From positions 24,942-88,941 of the forward strand of contig DATLUG010000001.1 in the NCBI GenBank assembly GCA_035533215.1: DNA of 64,000 bases. The letters are read 5' to 3'. Positions 1 through 8,370 of the stretch are shown one piece after another. A program made the position numbers and the translations under genes. The stretch is from DAHUZL01 sp035533215 (GTDB lineage: Bacteria; Chloroflexota; Dormibacteria; Aeolococcales; Bog-877). Under the pieces are notes generated by a model that saw nothing but the letters and a program-made list of their open reading frames with translations, did not search any database and was not told where the DNA came from. The first letter of the stretch is position 1; every line of letters begins with the position of its first letter.

Positions 1-335
1 AACTCCGACACCGGGACACAGGCGTGGAACAGGAGCGCCGCCCGCGCTCCCGGCCGCGTCTGCGCCAGCTTCTGGGCCGGGAGAACACCCAGCGAGAAGC
101 CGGCGTACACCAGCTCGGCGGCCAGCCCCTCGACCGCCCGCACGCCCCTCTCGATCACCTCGCCGAGTCCGATCTCCTTGGCGTGGCCCACCCCCTCGTC
201 GACGGAGTCGAAGGTGCGGCCCTCGAACAGGTCGGGCGTGTGCACGGTGTGTCCGGCCCGGCGCACGTCATCGGCGAAGGCGACCACGCCCGGGGTCAGC
301 CCCTGGGCGTGGTGGAACAGCACGATGTCAGCCAT
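1..335 (-). CDS. dienelactone hydrolase family protein (3' end outside window)
   Basis: The first 111 codons of an alpha/beta hydrolase are visible, running off the left edge. The protein starts MADIVLFHHAQGLTPGV, typical of the short dienelactone-hydrolase (DLH) family, and residues 77-82 read GFSLGV, matching the family's nucleophile elbow G-x-S/C-x-G in a diverged form. Family members hydrolyse lactones or small esters in the cytoplasm; the substrate here cannot be inferred. The ATG at 335 is preceded by GGGAG 7 nt upstream, and a plausible promoter lies at 379-408. The C-terminal Asp and His of the triad would be outside the window, so activity cannot be judged. Confidence 0.75.
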   Translation of the reverse strand, partial: MADIVLFHHAQGLTPGVVAFADDVRRAGHTVHTPDLFEGRTFDSVDEGVGHAKEIGLGEVIERGVRAVEGLAAELVYAGFSLGVLPAQKLAQTRPGARAALLFHACVPVSE

Positions 336-372
336 CTCGATACTCCCGTCCTCGGCTGCGACGAGTGAATGA

Positions 373-579
373 TCACGAACTGTACCGTGATCCGTTGGCG
401 TCGATCAACACCCCGGACCGTGCCAGCCCCGACACCGTCGGGCTGAGCATCGCGATCCGCCTGCGGGCGCTCATCGTCGCCGCGCCGACGACCGCGGTCA
501 GCGCCATCGCGTCGATGGCGACCGGCGCCAGGTGGACGCCGAACCCGACCCAGCCGATCACCACCAGCGCCGCTGCCAT
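373..579 (-). CDS. small hydrophobic protein, unrecognised
   Basis: A 68-codon ORF begins 17 nt after the stop of the large GT2 fusion gene. Residues 1-36 form one long apolar stretch (starting MAAALVVIGWVGFGVHL), consistent with one or two membrane helices, followed by SARRR and a short polar tail. It has no recognisable family. It could be a small accessory subunit of the upstream membrane synthase, as small membrane partners are known for other beta-glycan synthases, but that is inference from position only. No clear Shine-Dalgarno is seen; translation would depend on coupling. It could also be chance. Confidence 0.35.
   Translation of the reverse strand: MAAALVVIGWVGFGVHLAPVAIDAMALTAVVGAATMSARRRIAMLSPTVSGLARSGVLIDANGSRYSS
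379..408 (-). promoter_or_regulatory. candidate promoter for the DLH gene
   Basis: On the minus strand TTGATC (403-408) and TACAGT (379-384) are separated by 18 nt, about 40 nt ahead of the DLH start codon. This is close to a sigma70-type -35/-10 pair in an otherwise GC-rich background. It overlaps the 3' end of the small upstream ORF. Confidence 0.4.
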
Positions 580-596
580 CGCACGGCCGGGGCCCG

Positions 597-3500
597 TCAG
601 GGGCCGGTGGGCTCTCCCGGCACCGAGAACAGCGGCTGCCACGGCGAGCTGTTCGGGTCGGTCGGCTGGTCTGCCGGCGACGACCCCTCGTTGAACCACC
701 GCGCCTGGTAGGGGAGGCCATGATCGAGGACGCGGTCGCCGGCGCGGTAGAGCGTGGCGATCGACCACGCCGGGTAGGTGCCGGGCGGCAGCCGCGGCAG
801 CGCGGGGGCGTGGTCGCTGGGCAGCACCGGCCCCACCAGCTCCCACGGGGTCTGCCACGCATAGGGGAAGGACTGGGCTGGATCCTGGCCGGTGTTGTAC
901 CACTTGGCCTGGTAGATGTACCCGGCGCGCACCACCTTGTAGTCGCGCTGGTAGGGCGCCGCCGGGGACCACACCGGGAACGGTGCGTTGGCTGGATTGG
1001 AGTCTGGCTGCGGGGGAAGGGCCGCCGCCGCCGCCCGGGTCGTCGGGACGATCCCCTTCAGCGCAGCGAAGAGGTGGGCGAACCCGAGCGCCGACTCGGC
1101 GGTGCCGCTGCACGTGGTGGAGAGCACTCCCAGCTCCGCGTAGGCGGTGCCGCACTGGCTGTCGCGGTTGAGCGACCAGATCGAGAGCCGCCCGAGGCCG
1201 GTGGTGCGGGCGAAGTCGACCAGTCCCCGACCGTCGGCAACCGTGAAGTTCTCGCCGACGACGTCGTTCTGGCCGATCATCACGGTGACGCCCAGGCGGT
1301 GCCATGTCGCACCCGAGCTGAGGTGAACTCCGTAGCGCGTGAGCTCGCGGCCGAGCTGACGCTGGCTGGCGGAGATCGCGGCCTCCACCGAGCTCAGCAT
1401 GCTGTCTCCCGCCGGCGGCGGGCTGGCGAAGTCCATCGCCATCACGTTGACGCCGGCGACGTTCACCCGGGCCTTCAGCATCGCGTCCAGCACCGCGAGC
1501 GCGTCGGGCTGGAGCCCGGACGGTTCCACCGGCAGGGTGAGCCAGACGGCCAGCGTGCGACGGTGGTGCTGGGCCGAGAGCTGGAGGGCGCGGACGGCGC
1601 GGGCGCGGCGCTGGTCGGCGCGGCCGTCGGCGAGCGCCGCGCCCTCGACGTCCAGGTCGATGGCGCGAAGGTGGTAGCGGTCCACCACCTGCTGGTAGGC
1701 CCGCGTGAGCGGCCTCACCCGGGTGCAGCTCACCGCCAGGTCGGTGTGGGCCTGGCCGCCGAAGGACGCGATCGCGCTGGCGCCCTCCTGCTCCAGCTCC
1801 GCGATCCTGGAGCTCAGCGCCAACGACGCCTCGGCCTGGGGGAGGGTGTCGACCGCACCCCAGCTGGGGGTGCAGGGCGCCGACGGATCGGCGACGACGA
1901 AGCCCAGCACCACCTGGCGGGCCGGGTCGCCGGACCGATCCTGGAAGGGATACGGCGGGGTCGCGGTGACATCGACGTAGGGGGCGAACCAGGTGGCGCC
2001 CAGCGGCGCGTAGGCGGCCTCCACCCGGGGCACCACCAGGCTGACCGTGCCATAGGCGGCGGCGCCGCAGATGGTCAGCGCCGTCAGCGCGCGGAGCGGC
2101 GACAGGTGGCGGCGCTCCGGCGCCGCCAGCTGGCCGTCGGAACGACCCCGCCTGGCGCGCGGGCCGTCCGGGGAGACGCCGGAGGGCGCGGCTGCCGCCC
2201 CCACCGGGGCGGCGGCGCGCGGAGACTCGTCGCCGGCACCGGGCGCACCCTCGGGACGGCCGAGGAGGTAGCCCTGGCCGACGCGGATGCCGAGGGCGCT
2301 GACGGCCCGGCGCTCCTCCGCCGTCTCGATCCCGGGCGCCACCACGGTGCAGTCCTGCTCCCCGGCGAGCCGCACCAGGGTCGCGAGCTGCACCTGGCGG
2401 GCGCGATCCGCGGCGAGCCCATCCACCACCGAGCGGTCGATCTTGACGAAGGCCGGGCGTGCCTGCATCAGCACCGCCAGGCTCTTGTGCCCGACCCCGG
2501 CGTGCTCGACCGCGAGGCAGACGTTCGGGGGCAGCACCGCGGGCAGCGCCCGCAGCTCGGGCGACACCTCTCCCGTCGACGGTTCCCGCACCTCCAGCAG
2601 CACCCGCCGATTGGCGGCCGCCAGCCGCTCCCGGAGGTCGCGGACCTCGAGGAGCAGGCGGGCCGAGCCCTTGATCGCCAGCCAGGCCCCGGCGGGGAGG
2701 TCGCGGGCCGCGTCTAGCGCCGTCGCCGCCATCATCCCCTCCAGCGCGAGGGCCGAGCCGGCCGCCTCGGCGTCCGCCAGCCGACGCTCCGGGCTGAGCC
2801 CGTCCTCGAATCGGGTCAACGCCTCGTAGCCGACCACGGATCCGGTGGCGAGCTCGACCACCGGCTGGAACATGGTGTGGAAGTCGCCGGGATCGGGCAT
2901 GGCGCCGCTCCGTCCCCCGCCGCCGAGGACCCCTCCACCGCGGCTGGCCGCGGCCAGGGGCGCCCCCGCCTGCCCCCCCGACCCCAGGACCGAGCGCCAG
3001 TCCGTGGTCAGAGCCGGTACGACGGGCCTCCCGCGGCGGATCAGCCGTCGCCGGCGGTCCGTTCGCGCCGGCCTCGACAGCAGCCGGATGAGGTGGATCC
3101 AGGCGTCGATGACCGAGTGGCGAAGGCCGATGAAGGCCACCGCGGCGTAGGTGAGGAGGGTCACGTTGAGGGCGGCGTAGCCCAGGTTCTCCCAGCGATG
3201 GTGCTGGTAGGCGAAGAGACCGGTGAGGGCGGCCAGGCCGATGAGCAGGTAGGGTGCGAAGAGGAAGAGCGGTGCGGTGACGGTGCGGTTGCGAACCTTG
3301 GGAGTCCGCGCGAAGGCCGCCTTGGAGGCGGTGATGGCCTGGACCAGCGTCGCCACCGACCCGGTGAGGTTGACCGGAAGGAGGATGAGGTTGAAGCCGT
3401 AGATGCGGGCCACGTCGGAGCGCTTGTAGCCGCAGTGGCGCAGGTCGGAGGCCATCGCCCAGAAGTACGGGAGCGCGACCAGGCCGAGGAGCGGACTGAT

Positions 3501-5288
3501 CAGGGTGGCGTCGAAGGGAAAGGCGAGAAGGACGAACAGACTCACCGAGCTCCAGGTGACGGAGGCCATGTAGTTCCACCGCAGGAAGAGCTCGAGCGGA
3601 TGGGCTCGCTGGTCCCGGAGCCGGCCGGCCCGGGCCTGGAGGCGGAGCTTGGGCAGGATCAGGAGTCCCCCGGTGGCCCAGCGCTGTCGCTGGATGCAGA
3701 GGGATCCGAAGTCGGGCGGGGTCGCGCTGTAGCTCAAGCGCTCGGGGTAGTTGAGCAGCTTCCAGCCGTGGGTGCGGAGATCGAGGGTCGACTCGGTGTC
3801 CTCGATCACGGTCCGATCCCGGATGTAGGTGGTGATCGCCCAGTCCCCTAGGTACGAGGGCACCGCCACCGCGTCCAGCGCCTTCTTCCGGATGAGGGCG
3901 TTGGCGCCGACCCAGAAGGTCGCGTCGAAGTAGCTGAGTCCCTGGTGAACCAGGTGCTGGAGATCGGTGGTGGCACCGGCGATCCGCTCCAGCCGGGTCG
4001 CGGAGCCTGGGAACGCGCTGTAGGGGGTCTGGGCGATCGCCACCTGGTCGTGCTCGTGCTGCTCCAGCACGTGCACCAGGCGCAGGCAGTACTCGGGAAG
4101 CAGCATGCTGTCGGCGTCGAGCGTGAGGACGTAGTCGGTGTCGGGGACGACGAGATCGGCCTCCCCCGGATCCGACGACACCAGGGCGGCGCCCGCCGGG
4201 GTCTCGACGTGGCGGTAGGCTCCCCCCATCAGGCCGATGTAGCTGTTCAGGTTCATCGCCTTGTTGGGCTCGTGCGAGAGCGAGACGAAGCGCTTGCGCT
4301 CGAAGCTCGAGAACTCCGCCCGGAAGGTCCAGGCGAGGCGGCGATAGAGTCGGCCCACCTGGGACCTCGGCAGCGAGGCGCGTTCGTCGGCGGCCTGGTG
4401 CAGGGCTGCCGCCACCGACTGGAGACCGCCGCCAAGGCTGCGGATCACGTGGTTGGCGAGGAAGGCGTCGGTGTGGTCGACGACGTCCTGGCTGGCCGCG
4501 AGGTTCTCGAGCCACGACGCGGCGGCATCGTACTCGGCCGCCAGCCGGGCAACGGCCCGGGGCCCGACCCGGTCGGTGCCGGGGGCGCGGTCGAAGGCCT
4601 CGAGCGCCTGCCGGAAGCGGGTGGCCGGTCCAGCCAGCAACTCCTGGAGCTCCTGGGGCAGGGCTCGCGCGGTCGCCAACAAGTCGCCGGCGGCGGTCGA
4701 GCTCGGGGTCGGCGGGTCGTCGATGAGGAGCACCACGCGCACGTCCGGGTACTCCTGGAGAGCCACCGACAGGAGCGTGTTGCGGATCACCCGGGCGTCC
4801 TCCTGATAGGAGGGCACGAGCACGCTGAGGCTCGGGGTGCGGCGGTCGAAGCAGTCCTCGAGCGCGGCGCGGTCGGCTCGATGATGGGTGCGCGCACGGT
4901 ACATGTACCCGAGCCGACTCAGCAGGTAGGCCAGGGTCGAGGCCGTGAGAAGGGTGACGATCAGGAGGTAGGCGATCGCCTCGGTGCGAGCGATCGGGCT
5001 GGACTGGCCCTTGCTGAGCAGGTCACCGAAGAGCCAGGTGACGGCATACCACAGCCACGCCACCACGGTGCCGACGATGGCCAGGCGAGCCATTCCCACC
5101 CGCCGATCGCTGACCGGCGGGGCGACCACGGGCAGGGGACGGGTCCGCCGATCATGCCCCCACTGCGGCCGCCGACGGCTCCGCGCAGGGCGCGGCTCGA
5201 TCACGCGAAGAGGCGCGTCGTCCGGTCCCGGGTCGGCACCGCCGGAGGTCCCGAGCGTCTCGGGGGCGTTTCTCACCCTGATGGCCAT
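597..5288 (-). CDS. GT2 polysaccharide synthase - EAL-like - GH18-like - chitin-binding fusion protein
   Basis: A 1563-residue protein. Two N-terminal membrane helices (about 66-91, 102-126) precede a cytoplasmic GT2 domain with LLIDD near 190, TLDADS near 390, an ED near 496 and QRQRW near 532 (the processive Q-x-x-R-W motif), then several helices (about 565-730). Residues about 796-1010 are an EAL-type domain: EAL is kept near 820 and KIDR near 947, but the DDFGTG loop reads EHAGVG and the EGVE position reads PGIE. One more helix (about 1066-1085) should place the rest outside. That part is a GH18-like barrel with IDLDVE near 1208 (D-x-D-x-E) and two modules like CBM5/12 from about 1438 and 1507. 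I infer synthesis of a beta-linked GlcNAc-type polymer, c-di-GMP sensing and extracellular trimming. The ATG at 5288 follows AGGAG; the frame is open upstream to 5648, but that part lacks protein-like content. Confidence 0.85.
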   Translation of the reverse strand: MAIRVRNAPETLGTSGGADPGPDDAPLRVIEPRPARSRRRPQWGHDRRTRPLPVVAPPVSDRRVGMARLAIVGTVVAWLWYAVTWLFGDLLSKGQSSPIARTEAIAYLLIVTLLTASTLAYLLSRLGYMYRARTHHRADRAALEDCFDRRTPSLSVLVPSYQEDARVIRNTLLSVALQEYPDVRVVLLIDDPPTPSSTAAGDLLATARALPQELQELLAGPATRFRQALEAFDRAPGTDRVGPRAVARLAAEYDAAASWLENLAASQDVVDHTDAFLANHVIRSLGGGLQSVAAALHQAADERASLPRSQVGRLYRRLAWTFRAEFSSFERKRFVSLSHEPNKAMNLNSYIGLMGGAYRHVETPAGAALVSSDPGEADLVVPDTDYVLTLDADSMLLPEYCLRLVHVLEQHEHDQVAIAQTPYSAFPGSATRLERIAGATTDLQHLVHQGLSYFDATFWVGANALIRKKALDAVAVPSYLGDWAITTYIRDRTVIEDTESTLDLRTHGWKLLNYPERLSYSATPPDFGSLCIQRQRWATGGLLILPKLRLQARAGRLRDQRAHPLELFLRWNYMASVTWSSVSLFVLLAFPFDATLISPLLGLVALPYFWAMASDLRHCGYKRSDVARIYGFNLILLPVNLTGSVATLVQAITASKAAFARTPKVRNRTVTAPLFLFAPYLLIGLAALTGLFAYQHHRWENLGYAALNVTLLTYAAVAFIGLRHSVIDAWIHLIRLLSRPARTDRRRRLIRRGRPVVPALTTDWRSVLGSGGQAGAPLAAASRGGGVLGGGGRSGAMPDPGDFHTMFQPVVELATGSVVGYEALTRFEDGLSPERRLADAEAAGSALALEGMMAATALDAARDLPAGAWLAIKGSARLLLEVRDLRERLAAANRRVLLEVREPSTGEVSPELRALPAVLPPNVCLAVEHAGVGHKSLAVLMQARPAFVKIDRSVVDGLAADRARQVQLATLVRLAGEQDCTVVAPGIETAEERRAVSALGIRVGQGYLLGRPEGAPGAGDESPRAAAPVGAAAAPSGVSPDGPRARRGRSDGQLAAPERRHLSPLRALTALTICGAAAYGTVSLVVPRVEAAYAPLGATWFAPYVDVTATPPYPFQDRSGDPARQVVLGFVVADPSAPCTPSWGAVDTLPQAEASLALSSRIAELEQEGASAIASFGGQAHTDLAVSCTRVRPLTRAYQQVVDRYHLRAIDLDVEGAALADGRADQRRARAVRALQLSAQHHRRTLAVWLTLPVEPSGLQPDALAVLDAMLKARVNVAGVNVMAMDFASPPPAGDSMLSSVEAAISASQRQLGRELTRYGVHLSSGATWHRLGVTVMIGQNDVVGENFTVADGRGLVDFARTTGLGRLSIWSLNRDSQCGTAYAELGVLSTTCSGTAESALGFAHLFAALKGIVPTTRAAAAALPPQPDSNPANAPFPVWSPAAPYQRDYKVVRAGYIYQAKWYNTGQDPAQSFPYAWQTPWELVGPVLPSDHAPALPRLPPGTYPAWSIATLYRAGDRVLDHGLPYQARWFNEGSSPADQPTDPNSSPWQPLFSVPGEPTGP

Positions 5289-5723
5289 GGTCTCCTGCGC
5301 ACGCGAGCGGGGGGATGCGCGCCGGGACGGATGGAACGCGTGGGAGGCGCCCGGGCCTTCGAACCTACCAGTCCCCGGAGCGGCGCTCGAGACAGTTGGC
5401 GCTCTTGTGACCGACCTGTCGCGCCGGGGTTGCGCAGCGGCGAACGCCGTGACCCTCTCCTCCGAGGACGGGGGGCAGCGCGACCCGGACCGCGCCCCCA
5501 TCAGGCGGCGCCGGCCTTGGTGCGGGTCCTGGTGGCAGGACCCCTGGGCAGCGGGCCATCCCTGGGCCGGGCCTGCTGCGGTCCGCAGCCGCGCCCGGTG
5601 GTCGGGGTGGCGCGCCGGTGTCTCGAGTTGGCGACCCTGGAGCCGCATCGACGTCCGATCTGATCCGCACCGCGCTCCCGGATGGCGCCCTCGACCGGGG
5701 CGGCATCCGAGGTCCGACGGCGG
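5289..5723. other. intergenic, no gene recognised
   Basis: This 435-nt stretch lies upstream of the GT2 fusion and downstream of the cupin gene, both on the minus strand. Open frames cross it, but their translations are Arg/Pro/Gly-rich and look like GC-rich noise. I looked for a c-di-GMP riboswitch ahead of the synthase and found no convincing conserved core. Only weak short inverted repeats are present. Confidence 0.5.
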
Positions 5724-6077
5724 TCAGAAGATGACGTACAGCTTGCGGATCCGCTCGTGGATGTCCCAGGTGCCGGTCCAGCCCTTGGGGAAGACGGCGG
5801 TGCTCCCCGCTCCCACCTCGATCGGCACGCCGCCGTCGGGGGTGACGGTCATCCGCCCGGCGAGGATGTGCACGAACTCGTTGGTCTCCAGGCTCCAGCG
5901 CGAGGGACCAGGGCTGCACTCCCAGACGCCGGACTCCGACCCGCTGCCGTCGGACCACAAGGTGGTGCCGGACGTCTGCATCGGGGCTCCGGTGGCCTCC
6001 GCCAGCGGGCCCCAATCCTCCAGGACCGGCTCGGAGCCGGCGGCGAGAAATGGCGTGGAGAGGGCGAGGTCACTCAT
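5724..6077 (-). CDS. cupin domain protein (DUF861-like)
   Basis: A 117-residue single-domain cupin. The second half carries the barrel signature: TNEFVHILAGRMTVTPDGG, then GAGSTAVFPKGWTGTWDI and a C-terminal RKLYVIF. This matches the DUF861/cupin_3 type related to ureidoglycine aminohydrolase and other small-molecule cupins. In this family it binds a small nitrogenous or sugar ligand; the substrate here is unknown. The ATG at 6077 was chosen because the upstream frame is noise. It is divergent from the AtzG-like/amidase operon (161-nt gap), which suggests a role in the same amide metabolism, by position only. Confidence 0.75.
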   Translation of the reverse strand: MSDLALSTPFLAAGSEPVLEDWGPLAEATGAPMQTSGTTLWSDGSGSESGVWECSPGPSRWSLETNEFVHILAGRMTVTPDGGVPIEVGAGSTAVFPKGWTGTWDIHERIRKLYVIF

Positions 6078-6202
6078 CGGGACGGTACCTCGGGTGGGGG
6101 GGGCGGACTCCGGCGCCGGCGGCCTGCGCGCCACGCGATCGGCGGCCGGCCCGGCCCACCCGATGGTGACAACGCCGGGGAGCCGCGTCAAGGCGAGCCC
6201 AC

Positions 6203-6208
6203 TATGAT
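6203..6208 (+). promoter_or_regulatory. -10 box for the AtzG-like/amidase operon
   Basis: TATGAT stands out in GC-rich sequence 31 nt before the ATG at 6239. No good -35 is seen at 17 nt spacing. Confidence 0.35.
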
Positions 6209-6238
6209 CCGGGGCGCGTTGGCGGCGGTCCCCCGCGG

Positions 6239-6484
6239 ATGGCGCGTTGGGCCGAGATCGAGGAGACCGAGGTGCACGCAGAGGCTGCCGGAGGACCCAC
6301 GGTGGCGGAGGTGTTGGAGGTGGCGCACGCCGCCGGGCTGACGCTGGACCGGGCCCGGGCCGAGGCGCTGCGGCCCCTCCTGCAGGGTCTGCTGGCGGCG
6401 GCGGCGGCCCTGCCGATGGGGGCGGCGGCGGAGGCCGGCTGGCTCGGAGACCCCTACGACGCCGCCCGGGGGCCCCACCGGTGA
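6239..6484 (+). CDS. AtzG-like (DUF4089) small subunit
   Basis: An 81-residue protein whose core (PTVAEVLEVAHAAGLTLDR, then a helix rich in Leu/Ala around 40-62) resembles AtzG-like DUF4089 proteins. Known AtzG is a short helical partner that wraps an amidase-signature hydrolase (AtzE) much as GatC wraps GatA. The stop overlaps the amidase start by 4 nt (GTGA at 6481), so the two are translationally coupled. The same domain appears fused to the amidase at 10926-12602. GatC itself is an alternative, but GatC is usually longer and goes with gatA/gatB, which are absent here. Confidence 0.65.
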   Translation: MARWAEIEETEVHAEAAGGPTVAEVLEVAHAAGLTLDRARAEALRPLLQGLLAAAAALPMGAAAEAGWLGDPYDAARGPHR

Positions 6485-7863
6485 GCGCGCCGGACGCCGA
6501 GGTCGCGGTGCTCTCGGCGTCGGATCTGGCCACCCGCTATCGGTCCCGGTCGCTGGCCCCCACCGAGGTGGTCGATGCGCTGCTGGCCCGCATCGCCCGC
6601 CTCGACGGCACCATCAACGCCTGGATCACGATTGCCGCCGAGCCGGCTCGGGCGGCCGCGCGGGCGTCGACCGACCGCCACCTGCGCGGCCGGCCGCTGG
6701 GCCCGCTCGACGGGGTGCCGGTCGGGCTCAAGGACAACTGCGACACGGCCGGGGTGCGCACCACCTGCGGCTCCCGGATCCTCGGCGACCGGGTCCCCGA
6801 CCGCGACGCGGTCGTGGCGCGGCGGCTCCGGGACGCGGGGGCGGTCCTGCTCGGCAAGACCAACATGCTGGAGTTCGCCTATGGGAACGTCCACCCCGAC
6901 CGCGGCCAGTGCAACAACCCCTGGGACCCGGGCCGCACCGCGGGCGGCTCCAGCAGCGGCTCGGCGGCGGCGGTGGCCGCGGGCATGGTGCCGCTCGCGG
7001 TCGGTACCGACACCGGGGGCTCGGTCCGGATCCCGGCCGCCTACTGCGGCATCGTGGGCCTCAAGCCCACCTTCGGGCGGGTCAGCCACCAGGGCGTCTT
7101 CCCCCTGTCCTGGTCGATCGACCACGTGGGCCCGATCGGCCGCACCGTCGACGACGTCGCCACCCTGCTCGACGTGATGGCGACGGAGGGCGGTGGCGGC
7201 GGCCCTCGCGTCCCCGCCGCCGCGGCGGCGGGGACGCTGGCCGGCGTTCGCGCCGGGGTGCTGCGTCAGCACCTGGGCGACGACCTGCGGAGCGGGGTGC
7301 GGGCGGCCTTCGAGCGGGCCCTGGCCGTGTTCCGCGACGCCGGCGCGGTGCTGGAGGACGTCCAGCTCCCCACCTGGGAGCACGCCGAGGCGGCCCACAT
7401 CCTGGTCCTCGCCCCCGAGGCGAGCCAGGTGCACGCCGGCTGGCTGCGCACCCGACCCCAGGACTACGCCCCCGACACGCTGCTGCAGCTGCAGCTCGGC
7501 GCGCTGCTGCCGGCCTCCGCCTACCTCAGCGCCCAACGCTTCCGCAATCGGATGGCGGCGGAGGCGGCCGCCGCGCTCGGTCGGGTCGACGTCCTCCTCT
7601 CGCCCACGGTCGGGTTCGTGGCGCCGGCGTCCGATCCCCCCCTGGGCAGCGAGCTCGGTCAGCTGGAGGGGCTGCGCACCGGTGCCCACTGCCTCCTCGG
7701 CCTCCCGGCGGTGTCGGTCCCCTGCGGGACGGCCGAGGACGGGCTGCCGGCCGCCCTGCAGGTGGCCGGCGGATGGGGCCGCGATCACCAGGTGCTGGGG
7801 GTGGCCGCCGCCTTCCTGCGGGGGTGCGGCTGGGTGGCCCGGCTCCCCCCGGAGCTCCGGTAG
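6481..7863 (+). CDS. amidase-signature hydrolase (AtzE/GatA-like)
   Basis: A 460-residue amidase-signature enzyme. The Ser-cisSer-Lys triad is intact: Lys84 in GLKDNCDTAG, the Ser-rich GGSSSGSAAAV loop at 155-165, and Ser181 in TDTGGSVRIP. Such enzymes hydrolyse the C-N bond of small amides in the cytoplasm. The GTG start at 6481 overlaps the stop of the AtzG-like gene, so the pair probably forms a complex as AtzE-AtzG does. The physiological amide is not predictable; the neighbourhood (dipeptidase, isoaspartyl hydrolase, second amidase) points to nitrogen scavenging. A GatA role in tRNA amidation is unlikely without gatB nearby. Confidence 0.9.
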   Translation: MSAPDAEVAVLSASDLATRYRSRSLAPTEVVDALLARIARLDGTINAWITIAAEPARAAARASTDRHLRGRPLGPLDGVPVGLKDNCDTAGVRTTCGSRILGDRVPDRDAVVARRLRDAGAVLLGKTNMLEFAYGNVHPDRGQCNNPWDPGRTAGGSSSGSAAAVAAGMVPLAVGTDTGGSVRIPAAYCGIVGLKPTFGRVSHQGVFPLSWSIDHVGPIGRTVDDVATLLDVMATEGGGGGPRVPAAAAAGTLAGVRAGVLRQHLGDDLRSGVRAAFERALAVFRDAGAVLEDVQLPTWEHAEAAHILVLAPEASQVHAGWLRTRPQDYAPDTLLQLQLGALLPASAYLSAQRFRNRMAAEAAAALGRVDVLLSPTVGFVAPASDPPLGSELGQLEGLRTGAHCLLGLPAVSVPCGTAEDGLPAALQVAGGWGRDHQVLGVAAAFLRGCGWVARLPPELR

Positions 7864-7916
7864 GGTGGACGGGCGGCGCCCGGTCCGGGTCGGGCTCGCA
7901 CCCGGCCGCGGACGGC

Positions 7917-7945
7917 TTGACCGCCCCGAACGCTCCCGATAGGAT
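7917..7945 (+). promoter_or_regulatory. sigma70-type promoter of the VOC gene
   Basis: TTGACC (7917-7922) and TAGGAT (7940-7945) are separated by exactly 17 nt. The predicted start of transcription leaves about 40 nt of leader before the ATG at 7995. This is one of the best consensus promoters in the window. Confidence 0.6.
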
Positions 7946-7994
7946 CGGGGTCCGCGCCTGGAGCTCCCCGGGCGACCCGACAGGGGGACACGCG

Positions 7995-8363
7995 ATGGCC
8001 AACCCGGTGGTGCACTTCGAGGTGACCGGCGATGACGGCCCGGCCCTGCAGCGCTTCTACGGCGACGTCTTCGGCTGGGAGATCGACGCCGGCAACCCGA
8101 TGGGCTACGGGATGGTCCAGCCGGGTCCGATCGGGGGCGGCATCAGCGGGGGGGCCGAGGGCGGTGGCGGCTGGGTGACCTGGTATGTGGAGGTGGCGAA
8201 TCTGGAGTCGACCCTGGCCGAGGTGGAGCGCCGGGGCGGGCGCTCCGTGATGCCGCCGATGGACGTCCCCGGCGGGCCGCGGATGGCCCAGTTCACCGAT
8301 CCCGAAGGGCACCGGATCGGCCTGGTCCAGGCAGGGACGATGCGGTCCGGCTCCGGCCAGTAG
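7995..8363 (+). CDS. VOC (glyoxalase/bleomycin-resistance fold) protein
   Basis: A 122-residue VOC-superfamily protein. It begins ANPVVHFEVTGDDGPALQRF, has FYGDVFGWEI at about 21-30, and ends with FTDPEGHRIGLVQ, the classic betaalphabetabetabeta layout. Possible metal ligands are the first-strand His, and Glu near the C terminus. Members include lyases, isomerases and dioxygenases on small molecules; no substrate is indicated. An AGGGGG Shine-Dalgarno lies 7 nt before the ATG. It is monocistronic with its own strong promoter. Confidence 0.85.
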   Translation: MANPVVHFEVTGDDGPALQRFYGDVFGWEIDAGNPMGYGMVQPGPIGGGISGGAEGGGGWVTWYVEVANLESTLAEVERRGGRSVMPPMDVPGGPRMAQFTDPEGHRIGLVQAGTMRSGSGQ

Positions 8364-8370
8364 GCGGGCT

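Noticed and set aside
373..4515. 1380-codon open frame on the minus strand overlapping the GT2 fusion
   Set aside because: Its translation is Arg/Pro/Gly-rich and lacks domains; it is a GC-driven shadow. Only its last 68 codons, beyond the GT2 gene, look protein-like.
5289..5648. 120-codon N-terminal extension of the GT2 fusion and a possible c-di-GMP riboswitch
   Set aside because: The extension has noise-like composition and AGGAG marks ATG 5288. No conserved GEMM core sequence could be found in the leader.
6481..7863. GatA of the tRNA amidotransferase
   Set aside because: gatB is absent and the small partner resembles AtzG rather than GatC.
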